IMG/VR virus record: IMGVR_UViG_3300009180_000108
Location: 1-36,806 of that record
Reading direction: 5' to 3' (one strand)
DNA length: 36,806 nucleotides
Origin: a virus
The notes beneath the pieces were generated by a model. That model was not told where the DNA came from, did no database searches, and saw only the letters and a program-made list of their open reading frames with translations. Numbering within the stretch: the first letter of the stretch is position 1; each line of letters opens with the position of its first letter. Below are positions 1 through 8,389 of this stretch, piece by piece. Position numbers and translations under genes: made by a program.

Positions 1-17
1 CCCAATAACGCACAAAA

Positions 18-53
18 TGGGTTCCAATAGGGGGTGGCTAAAATGGAAACCCA
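18..53 (+). other. Stem-loop just upstream of terS
   Basis: TGGGTTCCA (18-26) can pair with TGGAAACCCA (44-53), giving a 9-bp stem with a one-base bulge and a 17-nt loop. It lies in the leader directly before the terS ribosome binding site. If the genome is circular it sits about 60 bp past the direct repeats at the far end of the window. It could be part of a terminase recognition site or simply a leader structure; sequence alone does not decide. Confidence 0.35.
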
Positions 54-67
54 AAAAAGGACAAAAA

Positions 68-526
68 ATGAACAACCGACTGCCGCCTGAGTTGCATATC
101 GTGCATGGAACCAAGGCCGAACACAAAGCAAAGCCATTGCCCGAAAAAGTACGCCAGCGCGTTCCCAAAGCTGATTGGCTAGACAACCCTGATGCTTGGG
201 ACAGGGATGCGTTCGTGCAGGAAACAAGCGATTTTCTGTGGGACACCTACGGCATTGGCTCTAATCAGGATAAGCACATCTTGGCGGCGCTGGCTATGCA
301 GTTGGATATTTACGTCCAATGTTGCAAAGGCGTTAAGGCAGGCGGCATTGTGGTCAAATTTAACGGCGGCGCTAATGTTGGCCCTAACCCCTACCTGACC
401 GCAGGCGATAAAGCCTTGGCTCGTGCAATCATTTTGATGAACGAATTGGGACTTACGCCTCGTGGACGTTTAGCAACAAACAAGGTTGAAGGCGGCAAAT
501 ACGCTGATCTGTTGGCTGGCCCATGA
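68..526 (+). CDS. terS: Terminase small subunit, P27 family
   Basis: This 152-residue protein is the likely DNA-recognition subunit of the packaging motor; it selects phage DNA and loads the large subunit. The N-terminal NRLPPELHIVHGTK and the C-terminal ALARAIILMNELGLTPRGR are characteristic of P27-type small terminases. The length fits the family. I chose the ATG at 68 rather than 17 because AAAAGGA lies 6-8 bases before it, whereas 17 lies inside a hairpin and lacks a binding site. The stop overlaps the start of terL as ATGA, so the two subunits are translationally coupled. Immediately upstream, across the presumed genome junction, is an HNH nuclease typical of HK97-like packaging modules. 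Confidence 0.88.
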   Translation: MNNRLPPELHIVHGTKAEHKAKPLPEKVRQRVPKADWLDNPDAWDRDAFVQETSDFLWDTYGIGSNQDKHILAALAMQLDIYVQCCKGVKAGGIVVKFNGGANVGPNPYLTAGDKALARAIILMNELGLTPRGRLATNKVEGGKYADLLAGP

Positions 527-2184
527 ATTACGAAGATGGGATTTTTTATGCCGTGCAAGTGGTTCGCGGCGAGATTCTAGTTTGCCGAAATGTTCGTCTT
601 GCCTGCCAACGATTTTTAAACCAGCTTGAGGACAAAGCGTGGGCGTATGAATTTCATGCTAAATATGCACAACACGTTTTAAAGTTCATTGGTACGCTAA
701 AGCACACCAAAGGCCCAGACGCTGGCAAACCTTTAGTCCTTGAGCCGTTTCAAATCTTCATCATCTGCGCGGTCTACGGATTCCGCAGCAAGAAAGATTT
801 AAACAAACGCATGGTGACGGATGTAATTATTTACATTCCCCGCAAGGCTGGAAAGTCTACGCTTACCGCGGCAATCGCTTTATATGAACTTGGTTTTGGT
901 GAGGCTGGCGCTGAAGTCTATTCGCTGGCAACCACCCGCGACCAAGCGGGAATCGTGTTTACTGCCGCAACGGGATTCATTGACGCAATGCCGCCTGATA
1001 TTGCTGCCCTGTACAGCACGGGACGCCATCAAATCATGAAGGCTGGTGACGCTCAATCCATGTTTAAGGCGTTAAGCCGTGATGCCAAAAAGACGGGCGA
1101 TGGATTAAATCCTTCTTGCGCCATCATTGACGAAGCCGCCCAGATCGTAGACCGAAACTCCATTGAGGTGTTGCATTCGGGCATGGTTGCTCGGCAAAAC
1201 CCTTTGCGTGTCTACATCACCACCGCCAGCTTTACCAAGGAAACCAAGTTCTACGAAGATATGACGATGCTTCAGACCATGCTGACCGGCGAAGCTACGG
1301 ATAACCCGCATTGGTTTGGCTTGCTGTACAGCCTAGATCCTGGCGATGATTGGCGCGACCCTGCCACATGGGCAAAAGCAAACCCTATGCACGGCATCAG
1401 CGTCTTTGAAGATGCCATTGCCCAACGTGCGGAGGAAGCCAAACACAAGCCTGCGGCATTGAATGAATTCCTTTGTAAGACCTTAAACCTGTATGTCAGC
1501 GCAAATTCCGCATGGATTGACCGCGCATATTGGGACGATGACCGTTGCAAATTGGGTGAAAAACGGGAGCCTGAAGCCGTGTTCATGGGTTTTGACTTGG
1601 CAGCAACGCGAGATTTAAACGCTGTCTGCACCCTAAAACGCTTTGCGGATGATGATTACGAAGCCGAATTTAAGTTCTTTTTACCGCAGGATGGGTATGA
1701 TTTAATCCCTAAACATTACGGCGACATCTTTGATGTGGCGCGGCGTTCGGGGATTTTGCAAGTAACCGAAGGCAATGTAATGGATGATCGCGAGATTAGC
1801 GACTACATCATCAAGCAAGCCCAAATCTACGACATTAAAGAAATCGGCTTTGATGCCTACAATGCGGCAAGTCTTGTTGCTCGATTAAACGATGCTGGCT
1901 TACCTGTCAAAAAGGTTGGGCAAGGTATGGCGGTTTTGAGCAATCCAAGCAAGCACGTTGAAAAGTTACTGTTGAACTACAGTGTTAAACACGATGGCAA
2001 CCCTTTTGTCGGCTGGCAGCTTGGAAACTGCGAAGTTTATGAAGATGTAAACGGAAACGTAAAGGTTCGTAAGAATGAAGCAGACAAATCGGCAAAGGTT
2101 GATGGTATTATCAGTTTAATCATTGCCATGCATTGTTCGCTGGACAATGCTACGATGGGCGGGTTCGGTTTCCGCACTTTCTAA
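523..2184 (+). CDS. terL: Terminase large subunit (ATPase-nuclease)
   Basis: This 553-residue packaging motor uses ATP to translocate DNA into the prohead and cuts it at the end. The ATPase half shows a Walker A-like RKAGKST near residues 106-112 and a Walker B CAIIDEAAQ near 199-207. The nuclease half has a first acidic residue in FMGFDLAATRD near 354, IGFDAYNA near 442, and a last acidic residue in KVDGI near 527. The Lys-Ala-Gly-Lys-Ser-Thr loop and overall order match the Terminase_1/YmfN-like family that pairs with P27 small subunits and HK97 portals. It is preceded by terS with an ATGA overlap and followed directly by the portal. Confidence 0.95.
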   Translation: MNYEDGIFYAVQVVRGEILVCRNVRLACQRFLNQLEDKAWAYEFHAKYAQHVLKFIGTLKHTKGPDAGKPLVLEPFQIFIICAVYGFRSKKDLNKRMVTDVIIYIPRKAGKSTLTAAIALYELGFGEAGAEVYSLATTRDQAGIVFTAATGFIDAMPPDIAALYSTGRHQIMKAGDAQSMFKALSRDAKKTGDGLNPSCAIIDEAAQIVDRNSIEVLHSGMVARQNPLRVYITTASFTKETKFYEDMTMLQTMLTGEATDNPHWFGLLYSLDPGDDWRDPATWAKANPMHGISVFEDAIAQRAEEAKHKPAALNEFLCKTLNLYVSANSAWIDRAYWDDDRCKLGEKREPEAVFMGFDLAATRDLNAVCTLKRFADDDYEAEFKFFLPQDGYDLIPKHYGDIFDVARRSGILQVTEGNVMDDREISDYIIKQAQIYDIKEIGFDAYNAASLVARLNDAGLPVKKVGQGMAVLSNPSKHVEKLLLNYSVKHDGNPFVGWQLGNCEVYEDVNGNVKVRKNEADKSAKVDGIISLIIAMHCSLDNATMGGFGFRTF

Positions 2185-2192
2185 GGAAAATC

Positions 2193-3587
2193 ATGGCTTT
2201 ATTTGACATTTTCAAACCAAAATCAAGCGAAAACAAAGAAGCGAACGCGCTTTTTGGCCAAACTGCGTTAGGAAATAACATCGTTTATACGGGTTCTAAT
2301 ACCCGTCCAACGGTTAATACGCAGATTCTGTACGTCACCACCGGCACGACAAACAGCGCAGGCCGACCAGTTGATATTAGTCTGTTAAGCCGTAATTCCA
2401 CAATCATGTCTTGTGTGGCTGTAAAAGCCCGTGCATTAAGCCAATTGCCCATTAGGGTAATGTGCGAAGCTGATGATGGAAGTTTTGTTGATGCCATCAA
2501 ATCGCCTAATGTTGGCGCAAGGGACAAGGCCAAAGCAAAGCAAGTAATTGCTCTGTTAAACCAGCCTAATAACTTCCAGACCACATACGAATTTTGGTAT
2601 CAATGGATGATGTGGTACGAACTCAGCGGCGAGGCGTTCACTTTGTGGTGGAGAAAAGACCAAAAATCACCCACGGAAACCCCGCTGGAAATGTATTTGC
2701 TGGACAGCACTTTGATTGCCGTCACCATTACGCCCACCCGCTATCCGTCCTATCGTTTGTCTACGCCTTCCTACGGCTTTAATCGTGACGAACCCTTGGC
2801 GGCGCATCAGGTCATGCACGTTAAAGAAATGGGATGGCAAGGCTCTGCTGGTTTTAATAAAGGATTGCTGGCGGCTGAACTAGTCAGCCTTGACCAAGAC
2901 ATTGATCTTTACGCCAACTACGTCATGCAGAACGGAGCAAAGCCTTCGGGAATGTTTACAACTGATAACGTGATTCCTGATGGAAAATACAAAGAGATTG
3001 CTGCCCGTCTGAAGGAGGCGTGGTCATCGATGGTGGGAAGCCGCCAGTCTGACCCAAGCAAGCCAGGCCAAGGTATGTTGCTAGATCAAGGCATGAAATA
3101 TGAGCCTTTGAAAATGCTTACCTTGCAAGATACAGATGCTGCGGCGCTTAAAGAACAAACCATGAAGCGCATTTGTACTTTGTTTGGTGTACCGCATCAA
3201 ATGATTGGCATCGGCGAAGGTAAATTTAACAATACGCAGACATTGTTGGACGAGTTCTACAAATCAACCATGTTCCCAACCTTGGTTAACATTCAGCAAA
3301 AACTGAAACAAAATTTGTTCAAGGGATACCCAAATTTGTGCATTGAATTTGACACTTCAGACTTTTTGAAGGGCGCACCTCTTGACCAAATGAACTATGC
3401 TGTTGCTGGTGTTGGTGCAGGACTTATGACCGCTAATGAGGGACGCCAGCACCTTGGAATGCCAAATATTGAAGGCGGCGATGAATTGCAAGAGCCTAAA
3501 TCCGCAAGTACAATTGCAGGGACAAGCCCACAAGACACGGGTGGCGGTGGCGGCAATCAAACCAAAAAAATGAACATTGGTAAATAA
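2193..3587 (+). CDS. Portal protein, HK97 family
   Basis: This 464-residue protein forms the dodecameric ring at one capsid vertex through which DNA enters and leaves and on which the tail assembles. Family hallmarks are SRNSTIMSCVAVKARALSQL near the N-terminus, FNKGLLAAELVSLDQDI in the middle, and FGVPHQMIGIGEGKFNNTQ near residues 335-355. The start at 2193 is preceded by AAGGAAAA; an upstream in-frame ATG at 2133 lies inside terL and is not favoured. The C-terminus is glycine-rich (TGGGGGNQ) and disordered-looking, as is usual for HK97 portals. The head protease follows after about 110 bp. Confidence 0.95.
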   Translation: MALFDIFKPKSSENKEANALFGQTALGNNIVYTGSNTRPTVNTQILYVTTGTTNSAGRPVDISLLSRNSTIMSCVAVKARALSQLPIRVMCEADDGSFVDAIKSPNVGARDKAKAKQVIALLNQPNNFQTTYEFWYQWMMWYELSGEAFTLWWRKDQKSPTETPLEMYLLDSTLIAVTITPTRYPSYRLSTPSYGFNRDEPLAAHQVMHVKEMGWQGSAGFNKGLLAAELVSLDQDIDLYANYVMQNGAKPSGMFTTDNVIPDGKYKEIAARLKEAWSSMVGSRQSDPSKPGQGMLLDQGMKYEPLKMLTLQDTDAAALKEQTMKRICTLFGVPHQMIGIGEGKFNNTQTLLDEFYKSTMFPTLVNIQQKLKQNLFKGYPNLCIEFDTSDFLKGAPLDQMNYAVAGVGAGLMTANEGRQHLGMPNIEGGDELQEPKSASTIAGTSPQDTGGGGGNQTKKMNIGK

Positions 3588-3640
3588 TGCAAACCGACCA
3601 TTTTCAAAAAGTGGTACGATTAAGCAATATCACAAAAAAG

Positions 3641-3658
3641 ACGCTTTTCAATAAGCGT
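3641..3658 (+). other. Hairpin in the portal-protease gap
   Basis: ACGCTT-TTCAAT-AAGCGT forms a perfect 6-bp stem in the 114-bp gap between portal and protease. It is followed by AT-rich DNA (AAAATAATATACGAT). A weak promoter reading is possible with -35 TTTTCA at 3645-3650 and -10 TACGAT at 3668-3673, 17 bp apart. This is the largest gap in the head module, so an independent promoter or attenuator for the capsid genes would fit here, but the matches are poor. Confidence 0.3.
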
Positions 3659-3701
3659 AAAATAATATACGATATTGACCGAACACCTACTGAGGTAATC
3701 C

Positions 3702-4475
3702 ATGAAAAAGACGTTAACCTTGATTTGCGAAGCCCGTCTGATGACGGAAGCGCAAGGGAAAAGCGGAAAGATTGAAGCCACCATTACTACATGGGGCGCA
3801 CGGGAAGGCGCTGATGGTCGGCGGTTTAATTACCAGCCAGAAGGCTTTATGGATTGGGCAGAAGCCTTTGCTGCTGACGGCAAGCCCATGCCAATGTTTG
3901 TAAACCACAATGCAGATGCTGTGCCTGTTGGACAATGGGATTCCGTTGAATTTACCAAAGAAGGCATGGTTGCTCAAGGGCGCATTTTTACAAATACCAC
4001 CGCTGGCAAAGACATTTACACCGTAATGCAGGAATCCCCCAATATGTTTGGCGGCGTTTCGGTGGCGGCTTATGCCGATGAATACCAAATGGTCAACGCT
4101 GATAACGAACCCGACCAAAGCGAAGAAGCATACTTTCAAATCACAAAAGGCGGCTTGCGTGAAGTCTCCATTGTGATGTACCCCAACAACCCCGAGGCAA
4201 ACGTCAGCAAGTTGGAATACTTCCGTCCTGACGGTACTGCGGATTTAAAGATTTTGGAACAAGCCCTGCGTGATGTTGGACTTTCCAAGAGTGATGCGGT
4301 TGCCGCTGCATCTACTTTCAAAAAGGTATTGGAACAGCGTGATGCCGTTACTTTGCCTGATGAGACTGCACCGATTCAGAGTGATTCTGATGCGGAGGCA
4401 ACCAACGTGGAAATTCTCGCGGCTCTTGAGCAACGTGAACTTCTTAAAACTCTTGAAAAACGACTGAAAGGTTAA
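3702..4475 (+). CDS. HK97-type prohead maturation protease
   Basis: A serine protease (peptidase family U35/S78) of 257 residues that cleaves scaffold portions from capsid proteins during prohead maturation. The expected triad is visible: His69 in FVNHNADAVP, Ser120 in MFGGVSVAAY, and Glu154 in GGLREVSIVMYPNNPEA. These spacings closely match HK97 gp4. The C-terminal hundred residues (ILEQALRDVGLSKSDAVAAA, then an acidic linker and a helix) form a tail beyond the protease core. The start is preceded by TGAGGTAATCC. The major capsid gene begins 2 bases after the stop, so protease and substrate are co-translated. Confidence 0.93.
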   Translation: MKKTLTLICEARLMTEAQGKSGKIEATITTWGAREGADGRRFNYQPEGFMDWAEAFAADGKPMPMFVNHNADAVPVGQWDSVEFTKEGMVAQGRIFTNTTAGKDIYTVMQESPNMFGGVSVAAYADEYQMVNADNEPDQSEEAYFQITKGGLREVSIVMYPNNPEANVSKLEYFRPDGTADLKILEQALRDVGLSKSDAVAAASTFKKVLEQRDAVTLPDETAPIQSDSDAEATNVEILAALEQRELLKTLEKRLKG

Positions 4476-4477
4476 TC

Positions 4478-5824
4478 ATGTCCCAAGCTATCATTGAAAA
4501 ACTGGACGCTATCGAAGCTAAACAAGCCGAAGCTGTCTCCGCTGTAGAAGCAAAAATCCCCGCTGCTGTTGACGCTATCAAAGCCGAAATGCAGGAACAA
4601 ATCGCTGCCTTGGAAGCTAAAGTTTCCGCTGTGCAGGCTCCCGCCATCATCAAAGTTGCAAAGACCGTTCGCGGCGATGTCAACCGTGCTGTGCGTGAAC
4701 AACTGTCTACCTACTACAAAGGTCGTCAGGGCGAAAAAGAACTGAAGATGTTTGAAAGCGTTGACCAGTATGACGCATACATGAAAGAAGCTGCTGGCCT
4801 GACCGCTGGTGGTGACGGTCAAGGTGGTCGCACTGGCTACGACCCTGTGTTTGCTGCTCTGCGTCTGGCTAACCCCATGCGCGGTCTGTCTCGCACTGTG
4901 GCAACCGATGGTTCGTCCTATCAGTTCCGTGTCAAAACCGGTAACGCTGGCGCTCAATGGGGCTACGCTATCCAAAACAACGGTACGCCCACGACTGAGA
5001 ACACCTCGATCTGGCAATTGGTGCTGAAAGACATTAACGTCCAGTTCCCAATCCGTACTGCGGCTTTGGACGACATTGATGGCTTGGAAGCCAACATCGT
5101 TGACGATATGCTGGCTGAGTTTGCTCAAGCTGAAGCCCAATCCATGATTGCCAACAACGACCAATCCGGTACAGGTTCCTCTGTGACCACCGGTGGCGCT
5201 GATGGCTTGCGTGGTCTTGACCAATACCCTGGCGCAAACTCGACCTACGCTGGCGGCACGACCTCTACGCCTTCGTTCGGTACTTCCGGTACGGGTTCTA
5301 CGACTGGTTTGCACAATCTGGCCACCTATGACCAGATCACCACCAACGCTAACACCGTGGGCGCAAACAACATCCAGTACAAGGACGTTATCAACACGAT
5401 CTACGCCCTGCCGCAACAATACTGGACTCCATCCACCAAGTTCATGGTTTCGCCAATCCTTGCTCAAGCCATCCGCGGTTTGCAAGACACCAACGGTCGC
5501 CCGATTTTCAACTCTGTTGAATCTCTGAACCCCGATGGCATTATTGGTCAACTATTGGGCTTTGATGTGGTGATGAACAAGTACCTTGATACTCCTAGCC
5601 AATTGGCCACCGCCGCGGCTGGTACTGTATCCAAGTACCCAATGTTCTTCGGTGACTGGTCTCGCGGTCATACCATCATTGATCGTTTGAACATGGTTAT
5701 GCGCCGCTATGACCAAACCCTGCCAGGCTACATCACCTTCTACGGTGAAAAGCGTCTGGCAACCTCGGTGCGCGACCCCAACGCCTTGGTGCGTTATCGT
5801 TCCACCGGTACTGCTGCCGCCTAA
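4478..5824 (+). CDS. Major capsid protein, HK97 fold, with scaffold domain
   Basis: This 448-residue protein is the main shell subunit. Residues 1-60 are Ala/Glu/Lys-rich helix, predicted coiled coil, and resemble the HK97 delta (scaffold) domain normally removed by the protease. The shell domain follows from about residue 108 (GGDGQGGRTGYDPVFAALR), with TSIWQL, QFPIRTAALDDID and the C-terminal P-loop LPGYITFYGEKRLATSVRDP. A weak AAAGG lies just before the start. Codon use differs from the neighbours: ATC, GCT, CTG and AAC dominate, as expected for a very highly expressed gene. A shorter paralog follows after a 62-bp gap holding a strong hairpin. Confidence 0.95.
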   Translation: MSQAIIEKLDAIEAKQAEAVSAVEAKIPAAVDAIKAEMQEQIAALEAKVSAVQAPAIIKVAKTVRGDVNRAVREQLSTYYKGRQGEKELKMFESVDQYDAYMKEAAGLTAGGDGQGGRTGYDPVFAALRLANPMRGLSRTVATDGSSYQFRVKTGNAGAQWGYAIQNNGTPTTENTSIWQLVLKDINVQFPIRTAALDDIDGLEANIVDDMLAEFAQAEAQSMIANNDQSGTGSSVTTGGADGLRGLDQYPGANSTYAGGTTSTPSFGTSGTGSTTGLHNLATYDQITTNANTVGANNIQYKDVINTIYALPQQYWTPSTKFMVSPILAQAIRGLQDTNGRPIFNSVESLNPDGIIGQLLGFDVVMNKYLDTPSQLATAAAGTVSKYPMFFGDWSRGHTIIDRLNMVMRRYDQTLPGYITFYGEKRLATSVRDPNALVRYRSTGTAAA

Positions 5825-5834
5825 TAGCGGATTT

Positions 5835-5862
5835 AATAAGGGGGGCTTCGGCCCCTCTTATT
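5835..5862 (+). terminator. UUCG-capped hairpin between the two capsid genes
   Basis: AATAAGGGGGGC and GCCCCTCTTATT form a 12-bp stem (11 Watson-Crick pairs, one G-U) closed by the very stable C(UUCG)G tetraloop. It lies 10 bases past the major capsid stop. Beyond the TT at the base of the stem there is no long U run, so it may be a partial terminator, an RNase block stabilising the capsid mRNA, or both. Its likely effect is lower expression of the second capsid gene than of the first. Confidence 0.75.
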
Positions 5863-5886
5863 GGATAAATTAACTTGGAAGAAACC

Positions 5887-6918
5887 ATGAAAACTATCAC
5901 CGAAAAAATCCTTGACGGCATTAAGCAAACTCTGGAAACCGGAGAAAAAGTAAATATTGATTTGCGTGAAGCTGCCTCTTTGGGTGGAAGCGGCGGTGGA
6001 CAAGGTGGACGCACTTATTTTGATGATGCATTCGCAGCGTTGCGTTATGCAAACCCATTCCGTATGGGCGCACGACAAATCAAGGTTGCTGGCTCCAGCG
6101 CCCAATTCGTTGCCAAGACTGGTAATGCGGCTGATCAGACAAACCCTTGGGGCTATACATTTACCCCCAACACCGGAACGCCCGGCACCAACACTTCGAT
6201 CTGGCAGATTCCAACTCGCGTGATTACGGCCCAATTGCCGATCCGCACGGCTGCTATGTCGGACATCAACTACTTGAACCAAACCATCGTTGAAGACTTG
6301 ATGCTGGAGTTCTCGGCTATCGAAGCCGCCTCAATGGCCGTCAACAACGACCAGACTGGAACCACCACGACCACTACAGGCGGCACAGACGGCTTGCGCG
6401 GTATCTCTAGCTACCCAACAAGCTCCGTGGCCGCTTACGGCTCTTCTGGCGTCGCCATTACCAACGGTTTGCATACGCTTGCAGCAATTAGCGCAAGCTC
6501 TACCGTGCCAACGTTTAATTTGGTCGTTAATATGGCCAACGCGTTGCCTTCTCAATATTGGTGCTTGCCTGGAACCGCTTGGCACATTCACCCCAGTTTG
6601 ATTTTGTCAATTCGCCAACTTAAAAACACTGCGGGCTTGCCATTGTTCCAAGAAACTGGCGGCACAGAAGGCGGGCAATTGGTGTCAATGTTGGGCTTTC
6701 CCGTTATTCCTAATCCTTACCTTGATGCTCCAAGCACGGGGTCGCGCTCAATGGTTCTTGCTAATTGGCCGCAATTTTTGACCATTGCTGACGTTGAAGA
6801 AATGTCTATTCAAGCAATGGAAGAGACAACACCTGGTTTTATTACGCTGTTTGCGGAAAAGCGCATGGTAAGCACCGTAAGAAACCCATTTGCAGGCGTG
6901 GTATTGGTAGGAACCTAA
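5887..6918 (+). CDS. Second HK97-fold capsid protein (paralog, no long scaffold domain)
   Basis: This 343-residue protein is clearly homologous to the major capsid protein just upstream. Shared blocks are GGGQGGRT..FDDAFAALR.ANP, TSIWQ, QLPIRTAAMSDI, MAVNNDQTG, GGTDGLRG, ALPSQYW, and the C-terminal TPGFITLFAEKRMVSTVRNP. It has only about 30 residues before the GGQGGRT block, against about 108 in the major protein, so the delta-like scaffold is missing. Codon use is ordinary, not optimised like the first copy. The ATG at 5887 follows GGAAG; an in-frame TTG at 5875 is inside that site. It may form pentons, decorate, or substitute for the major subunit. The role is inferred. Confidence 0.88.
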   Translation: MKTITEKILDGIKQTLETGEKVNIDLREAASLGGSGGGQGGRTYFDDAFAALRYANPFRMGARQIKVAGSSAQFVAKTGNAADQTNPWGYTFTPNTGTPGTNTSIWQIPTRVITAQLPIRTAAMSDINYLNQTIVEDLMLEFSAIEAASMAVNNDQTGTTTTTTGGTDGLRGISSYPTSSVAAYGSSGVAITNGLHTLAAISASSTVPTFNLVVNMANALPSQYWCLPGTAWHIHPSLILSIRQLKNTAGLPLFQETGGTEGGQLVSMLGFPVIPNPYLDAPSTGSRSMVLANWPQFLTIADVEEMSIQAMEETTPGFITLFAEKRMVSTVRNPFAGVVLVGT

Positions 6919-6919
6919 A

Positions 6920-7591
6920 ATGGCCGCGAACTCCATTATTGATGGATTGCCCTTCGGGGCAGTCACGCGCAATCCGTTCAACTATGTAAAAGTTGAGCAG
7001 ATAAACCGTGACAATGCAACGCCTTGGTTGTCGTTGACCGAAATCACCAATCAATTAAATTTGTTTGGCGATGAAAGCCAAGATGCGTATCTGTCTGGCC
7101 TTGAAGTGGCTGTACGGCAAGCGATAGAAGATTACTTGGGGATGTCTATTTTCCCCGTGTCTTATCGCGTCTGGTACGGCATAGAAAGCCTTGCTGCGGC
7201 TCCTTTGTCTTTGGACATTCCCGAAGTAAGCCAAAACTACAATTCCTCGCTTGCTGGCGTAAGCATTACTTCGCTGAAATACTGGACAGATGCATTCCCG
7301 CCGGTTGCGGTAACAGTTGCTTCTTCGCAGTATTACTACGATGCTTCGGGCAACAAGTTGATTGTGCAGACATTGCCAACCAGCATTAATTCCACAATGA
7401 CAGCGCCCATTGTGCTTGATTACTCAACAGTAGCGAACCCTTTGTCGGCTTATCCGGTCATTAAACAAGCAGGACTGTTGTTGCTGACTCATTTATATAA
7501 CAATCGTAGCGACACGACTGATGCCAAGCTAAACAACATCCCATTTGGTGTTGCTACCTTGCTTCGTCCTTACAAGCCTTTGGTGATGTAA
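6920..7591 (+). CDS. Head-tail connector, gp6-like adaptor
   Basis: A 223-residue protein expected to form the ring under the portal that extends the DNA channel (HK97 gp6 / Phage_QLRG-like family). Typical features are the helical N-terminal part DAYLSGLEVAVRQAIEDYLG and the C-terminal helix VIKQAGLLLLTHLYNNRSDTT followed by IPFGVATLLRPYKPL, the standard ending of gp6-like connectors. A longer beta-rich insertion lies between them (residues 75-150). GGTAGGAA precedes the start, one base after the upstream stop. It opens the neck gene block. Confidence 0.85.
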   Translation: MAANSIIDGLPFGAVTRNPFNYVKVEQINRDNATPWLSLTEITNQLNLFGDESQDAYLSGLEVAVRQAIEDYLGMSIFPVSYRVWYGIESLAAAPLSLDIPEVSQNYNSSLAGVSITSLKYWTDAFPPVAVTVASSQYYYDASGNKLIVQTLPTSINSTMTAPIVLDYSTVANPLSAYPVIKQAGLLLLTHLYNNRSDTTDAKLNNIPFGVATLLRPYKPLVM

Positions 7592-7936
7592 ATGGCAATC
7601 GCACGGTTTGAAAACATCAACGTCAACAACTTGACCTTTGGGCAATCGTCCTTTGGTGAGCAAAGCACGACTCAATCCCTTTGGTTTACTACACGGGCGC
7701 GAGTGCATTCGGTTGCTAACCATGTAAAGATTACAGACAAGTATCGGGTTTATTCAGATGTTGTTGAATTTACGCTGAATTACACGCCCAACACCAAAGC
7801 AATCATTGATAATCAAAACCTGTATTCGATTACATGGCGCGGTTTTGACTGGCGAGTAGACAATGTGCGCGAAGCCGATGATCGTATGACTGTTAAATTC
7901 CTTTGTGTTCGCAATGACCCTGTGGTGGCTGTCTAA
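7592..7936 (+). CDS. Head closure / head-tail joining protein
   Basis: This 114-residue protein matches the size and position of SPP1 gp16-like head completion proteins, which close the connector after packaging. It is predominantly beta: SLWFTTRARVHSV, VYSDVVEFTLNYTP, DNQNLYSITWRGFDWRVDNV and MTVKFLCVRND suggest a small barrel. The segment WRGFDWRVDNVREADD resembles the conserved tail of this family (the I-R-x-G-x-W-I-x-x-x tract). It starts directly at the upstream stop and overlaps the next gene by one base (TAATG). Confidence 0.7.
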   Translation: MAIARFENINVNNLTFGQSSFGEQSTTQSLWFTTRARVHSVANHVKITDKYRVYSDVVEFTLNYTPNTKAIIDNQNLYSITWRGFDWRVDNVREADDRMTVKFLCVRNDPVVAV

Positions 7937-8355
7937 TGGCAACGCAACAAAATCCGGTTCAATACGGCAAGGCTATTCAGTATCAACTGGCAAGCATTGT
8001 TACGCCCGTTCCTGTGTATGCGGCGTTTAACCGTAACTTTGCCACGGAGCCAAAATTCATTACTTGGATGCTTCGCAATGTTCACCAGCCTGTATATACA
8101 GGTAGCAACCAAGCAAACAAAGGCATTGATCGTCCGGTATTTCAGATTTCCGTTTTTACCCAATTGGTGGAAGATGGATTTACAATATCTAATCAGATTT
8201 TGCAATCGCTCCACGGGTACAGCGGCTTATTTGGCGGCTCTACTAATGGTTTTCAGATTTCAAAAGCTGATGTGCAATGGCTTTACAATTCCTATGACAA
8301 CGAAAACAAGTTGGCAGAAGTCTTTATGGATTGCACATTGGACATCCCAACATAA
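7936..8355 (+). CDS. Probable tail terminator / neck protein
   Basis: A 139-residue protein between head closure and tail-tube genes, the slot of the tail terminator (lambda gpU / gp17-like / DUF3168-type). The pattern is N-terminal helix (PVQYGKAIQYQLASIV), a beta sheet (IDRPVFQISVFTQ), a helix (VEDGFTISNQILQSLHGY) and a final strand (LAEVFMDCTLDIP). This matches the fold order of terminators that cap the tail tube. The assignment rests mainly on position and secondary-structure pattern; no exact motif is recognised. It overlaps the upstream gene by one base. Confidence 0.55.
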   Translation: MATQQNPVQYGKAIQYQLASIVTPVPVYAAFNRNFATEPKFITWMLRNVHQPVYTGSNQANKGIDRPVFQISVFTQLVEDGFTISNQILQSLHGYSGLFGGSTNGFQISKADVQWLYNSYDNENKLAEVFMDCTLDIPT

Positions 8356-8389
8356 AACAATAAACCATATTTTTTTTAAAGGATGAAAA

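Noticed and set aside
3587-3775. A 62-codon plus-strand frame after the portal gene
   Set aside because: It overlaps the protease start in another frame and has no ribosome site beyond sharing the portal stop; the protease start at 3702 has a good site and conserved sequence.
4472-5551. A 359-codon open frame on the minus strand opposite the major capsid gene
   Set aside because: It lies fully antisense to a strongly supported capsid gene whose biased codons leave few stops on the other strand; it has no recognisable domain or ribosome site.
5875-5886. TTG start for the second capsid protein
   Set aside because: The TTG overlaps the GGAAG ribosome site that serves the ATG at 5887.
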